Position numbers and translations under genes: made by a program. Source: Pseudomonas sp. FP453 (GTDB lineage: Bacteria; Pseudomonadota; Gammaproteobacteria; Pseudomonadales; Pseudomonadaceae). Taken from it: DNA of 64,000 nucleotides. Shown here in pieces: positions 62,376-64,000 of this stretch. Under the pieces are notes generated by a model that was given only the letters and a program-made list of their open reading frames with translations, was not told the DNA's origin and searched no databases. The stretch spans positions 3,166,501-3,230,500 of the forward strand of contig NZ_CP117435.1 in NCBI RefSeq assembly GCF_030687495.1, given 5' to 3'. How positions within the stretch are numbered: position 1 is the stretch's first letter; every line of letters begins with the position of its first letter.

Positions 62376-64000
62376 AAGACCTGCCGCTACGGGCCACCCA
62401 ACGCCTGCAATTCCACGCCGGGTTTACCCTGGATGACGCGGTGCCGCTGGTGCCCTACTTCGCCGCGCTGGGCATCAGCCACCTGTACGCCTCGCCACTG
62501 CTCAGTGCACGCGCCGGGTCCATGCATGGCTACGACGTGGTCGACCCGACCCAGGTCAATCCAGAGCTGGGCGGTGAAGCGGCGTTGCGCCGGCTGGTGA
62601 CGGCGCTGCGGGCCCACGACATGGGGCTGATCCTCGATATCGTGTCCAACCACATGGCCGTCGGCGGCGCGGATAACCCCTGGTGGCTGGACCTGCTGGA
62701 ATGGGGTCGCTTGAGCCCCTACAGCGAATTCTTCGATATCCAGTGGCACTCGCCGGACCCACTGCTCAAGGGCCAATTGCTCATGCCCTTTCTCGGCAGC
62801 GATTACGGCGAAGCCTTGCAGACCGGCAGCGTAACCCTGCAATTCGACGCGGCCCATGGTGCGTTTTATGTTGCGCACTACGAGCACCGCTTCCCGATCT
62901 GCCCAAGGGATTACGCCGAGATCCTCGGTACCGGGGTCTTGCTCAAGCCCATGGCCGAACGTTTCAGCGCCCTCGCCGAGCAGGACGATGCCTACCACGA
63001 GGCTGCGTGGCTCAAGCAGGCGTTAGCCGAGCGCGCCACCGACGCGCCGGTGCTGCACGCCATCGAGCAACAACTGGCGGCGTTCGACTTCGAGCGCCTG
63101 CATCATCTGCTGGAGCAACAAGCCTACCGCCTGGCCAGCTGGCGCACGGCGGCGGACGACATCAACTGGCGGCGCTTCTTCGACGTCAATGAACTGGGCG
63201 GCCTGCGGGTCGAACGCAGCGCCGTGTTCGAAGCCACCCACGGCAAGATCTTCGAACTGATCGGCGAAGGCTTGGTGGATGGCCTGCGCATCGACCATAT
63301 CGACGGGCTCGCCGACCCACGGGGCTACTGCCGCAAGCTGCGCCGTCGCGTGGACGCCTTGGCGCCGGGGCGGCACTTGCCGATCTTTGTCGAGAAGATC
63401 CTCGGTGAAGGGGAAACCCTGCGTGAAGACTGGCAAGTGGACGGCACCACCGGCTACGAATTCATGAACCAGCTGTCGTTACTGCAACATCATCCCGACG
63501 GCTTCGCCCCGCTGGCCGAGTTGTGGACCCGCCACAGCGAGCGCCCCTCGGCGTTTATCGAAGAAGCGCGGCTGGCTCGTCAGCAAATCCTCAATGGCTC
63601 CCTCGGCGGCGACTTTGAAAGCGTCGCCCAGGCGCTGTTACAAGTGGCCCGCGACGATGTGATGACCCGCGACCTGACCCTTGGCGCGATCCGTCGCGCC
63701 TTGCAGGAATTGATCGTGCATTTCCCGGTGTACCGCACCTACATCAGTGCCCGGGGCCGCAGCGCCGCCGACGACAAACTGTTCCAGCAGGCCATGGACG
63801 GTGCCCGCAGCACCTTGGGCGAAGGCGACTGGCCGGTGCTCGATCACCTGGCCAACTGGCTCGGCGGCCAGCCGTGGCGCAATCGCCCGGTGGGCCGTGA
63901 GCGCAAGATCCTCAAGCATGCCTGCGTACGCTTCCAGCAACTGACCTCGCCCGCCGCCGCCAAGGCCGTGGAAGACACCGCGTTCTATCGCTCGGCGGTG
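62372..64000 (+). CDS. treY: malto-oligosyltrehalose synthase (3' end outside window)
   Basis: The first 543 residues are present; the family usually has 900 or more. It rearranges the reducing end of maltodextrins into a trehalose unit. Visible motifs are LYASPLLSARAGSMHGYDV, DIVSNHMAVGG, GLRIDHIDGLADP (nucleophile Asp), VEKILGEGE (Glu) and GTTGYEFMNQ, the set specific to TreY. Its ATG overlaps the malQ stop by four bases (ATGA), so treZ, malQ and treY are translationally coupled. Confidence 0.95.
   Translation, partial: MKDLPLRATQRLQFHAGFTLDDAVPLVPYFAALGISHLYASPLLSARAGSMHGYDVVDPTQVNPELGGEAALRRLVTALRAHDMGLILDIVSNHMAVGGADNPWWLDLLEWGRLSPYSEFFDIQWHSPDPLLKGQLLMPFLGSDYGEALQTGSVTLQFDAAHGAFYVAHYEHRFPICPRDYAEILGTGVLLKPMAERFSALAEQDDAYHEAAWLKQALAERATDAPVLHAIEQQLAAFDFERLHHLLEQQAYRLASWRTAADDINWRRFFDVNELGGLRVERSAVFEATHGKIFELIGEGLVDGLRIDHIDGLADPRGYCRKLRRRVDALAPGRHLPIFVEKILGEGETLREDWQVDGTTGYEFMNQLSLLQHHPDGFAPLAELWTRHSERPSAFIEEARLARQQILNGSLGGDFESVAQALLQVARDDVMTRDLTLGAIRRALQELIVHFPVYRTYISARGRSAADDKLFQQAMDGARSTLGEGDWPVLDHLANWLGGQPWRNRPVGRERKILKHACVRFQQLTSPAAAKAVEDTAFYRSAV

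Overview
The window comes from a GC-rich gammaproteobacterium, most likely a fluorescent Pseudomonas of the P. fluorescens group. The evidence is a 762-codon PvdQ-type acylase behind a perfect PvdS iron-starvation box, an OprD-family porin, a glgA-treZ-malQ-treY cluster in the order known from Pseudomonas, and several inverted pairs of the short extragenic palindromes typical of this group. No rRNA, CRISPR array or insertion-sequence transposase was seen.

Layout. 1-518: tail of an AraC regulator. 551-4318: an A/T-richer same-strand block of two membrane-protein genes, an AAA ATPase and an overlapping HNH endonuclease gene; the last two look like a Septu-type (PtuA/PtuB) anti-phage pair. 4444-16198 (minus): a catabolic cluster with a peptide-type ABC importer, OprD porin, beta-lactamase-fold hydrolase, class III aminotransferase and aldehyde dehydrogenase, preceded by an esterase and a divergent LysR gene. 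The enzyme set mirrors the logic of omega-amino acid oligomer (nylon-type) breakdown. 17209-18841: small hypothetical and envelope proteins. 18905-24575 (minus): a complete RND efflux operon with a divergent BaeSR-like two-component system (24726-26777). 26945-32934: TreS-like enzyme, GlxA-type regulator, a second signal peptidase I, a 27-codon membrane peptide gene, a LysE exporter, a glycine-rich lipoprotein and a PLD-type nuclease.

32941-39591 is an integration hotspot in tRNA-Cys. The intact tRNA lies at 39518-39591. A 53-base copy of its 3' part lies at 34355-34407 and a diverged copy at 32941-32984. Between the two 53-base copies is a degenerate 5.2-kb prophage-derived island. It carries an integrase, a DUF4224 protein, nested spanin genes, decapitated lysozyme and DHH genes joined at a deletion scar, a HEPN-like small protein, and a two-gene cargo module (small membrane protein plus a 349-residue protein) whose products share a QAGG-D/N-I tag. 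An acyltransferase gene lies between the older and newer tRNA fragments.

39804-52944 holds pvdQ, a Fur-like protein, a very large toxin-like protein with a C-terminal EreA/ChaN-like domain, a LysR/aldo-keto reductase pair, an RTX-repeat/zinc-metallopeptidase protein flanked by 62-base direct repeats and gene debris, and a chemoreceptor gene split by a one-base frameshift in a C-tract. 53034-56502 holds small housekeeping and envelope genes and two metabolic enzymes. 56976-64000 is the glycogen/trehalose operon; treY runs off the right edge.

The best candidates for something undescribed are the QAGG-tagged pair on the island, the four-gene block at 551-4318, and the two toxin-like proteins.
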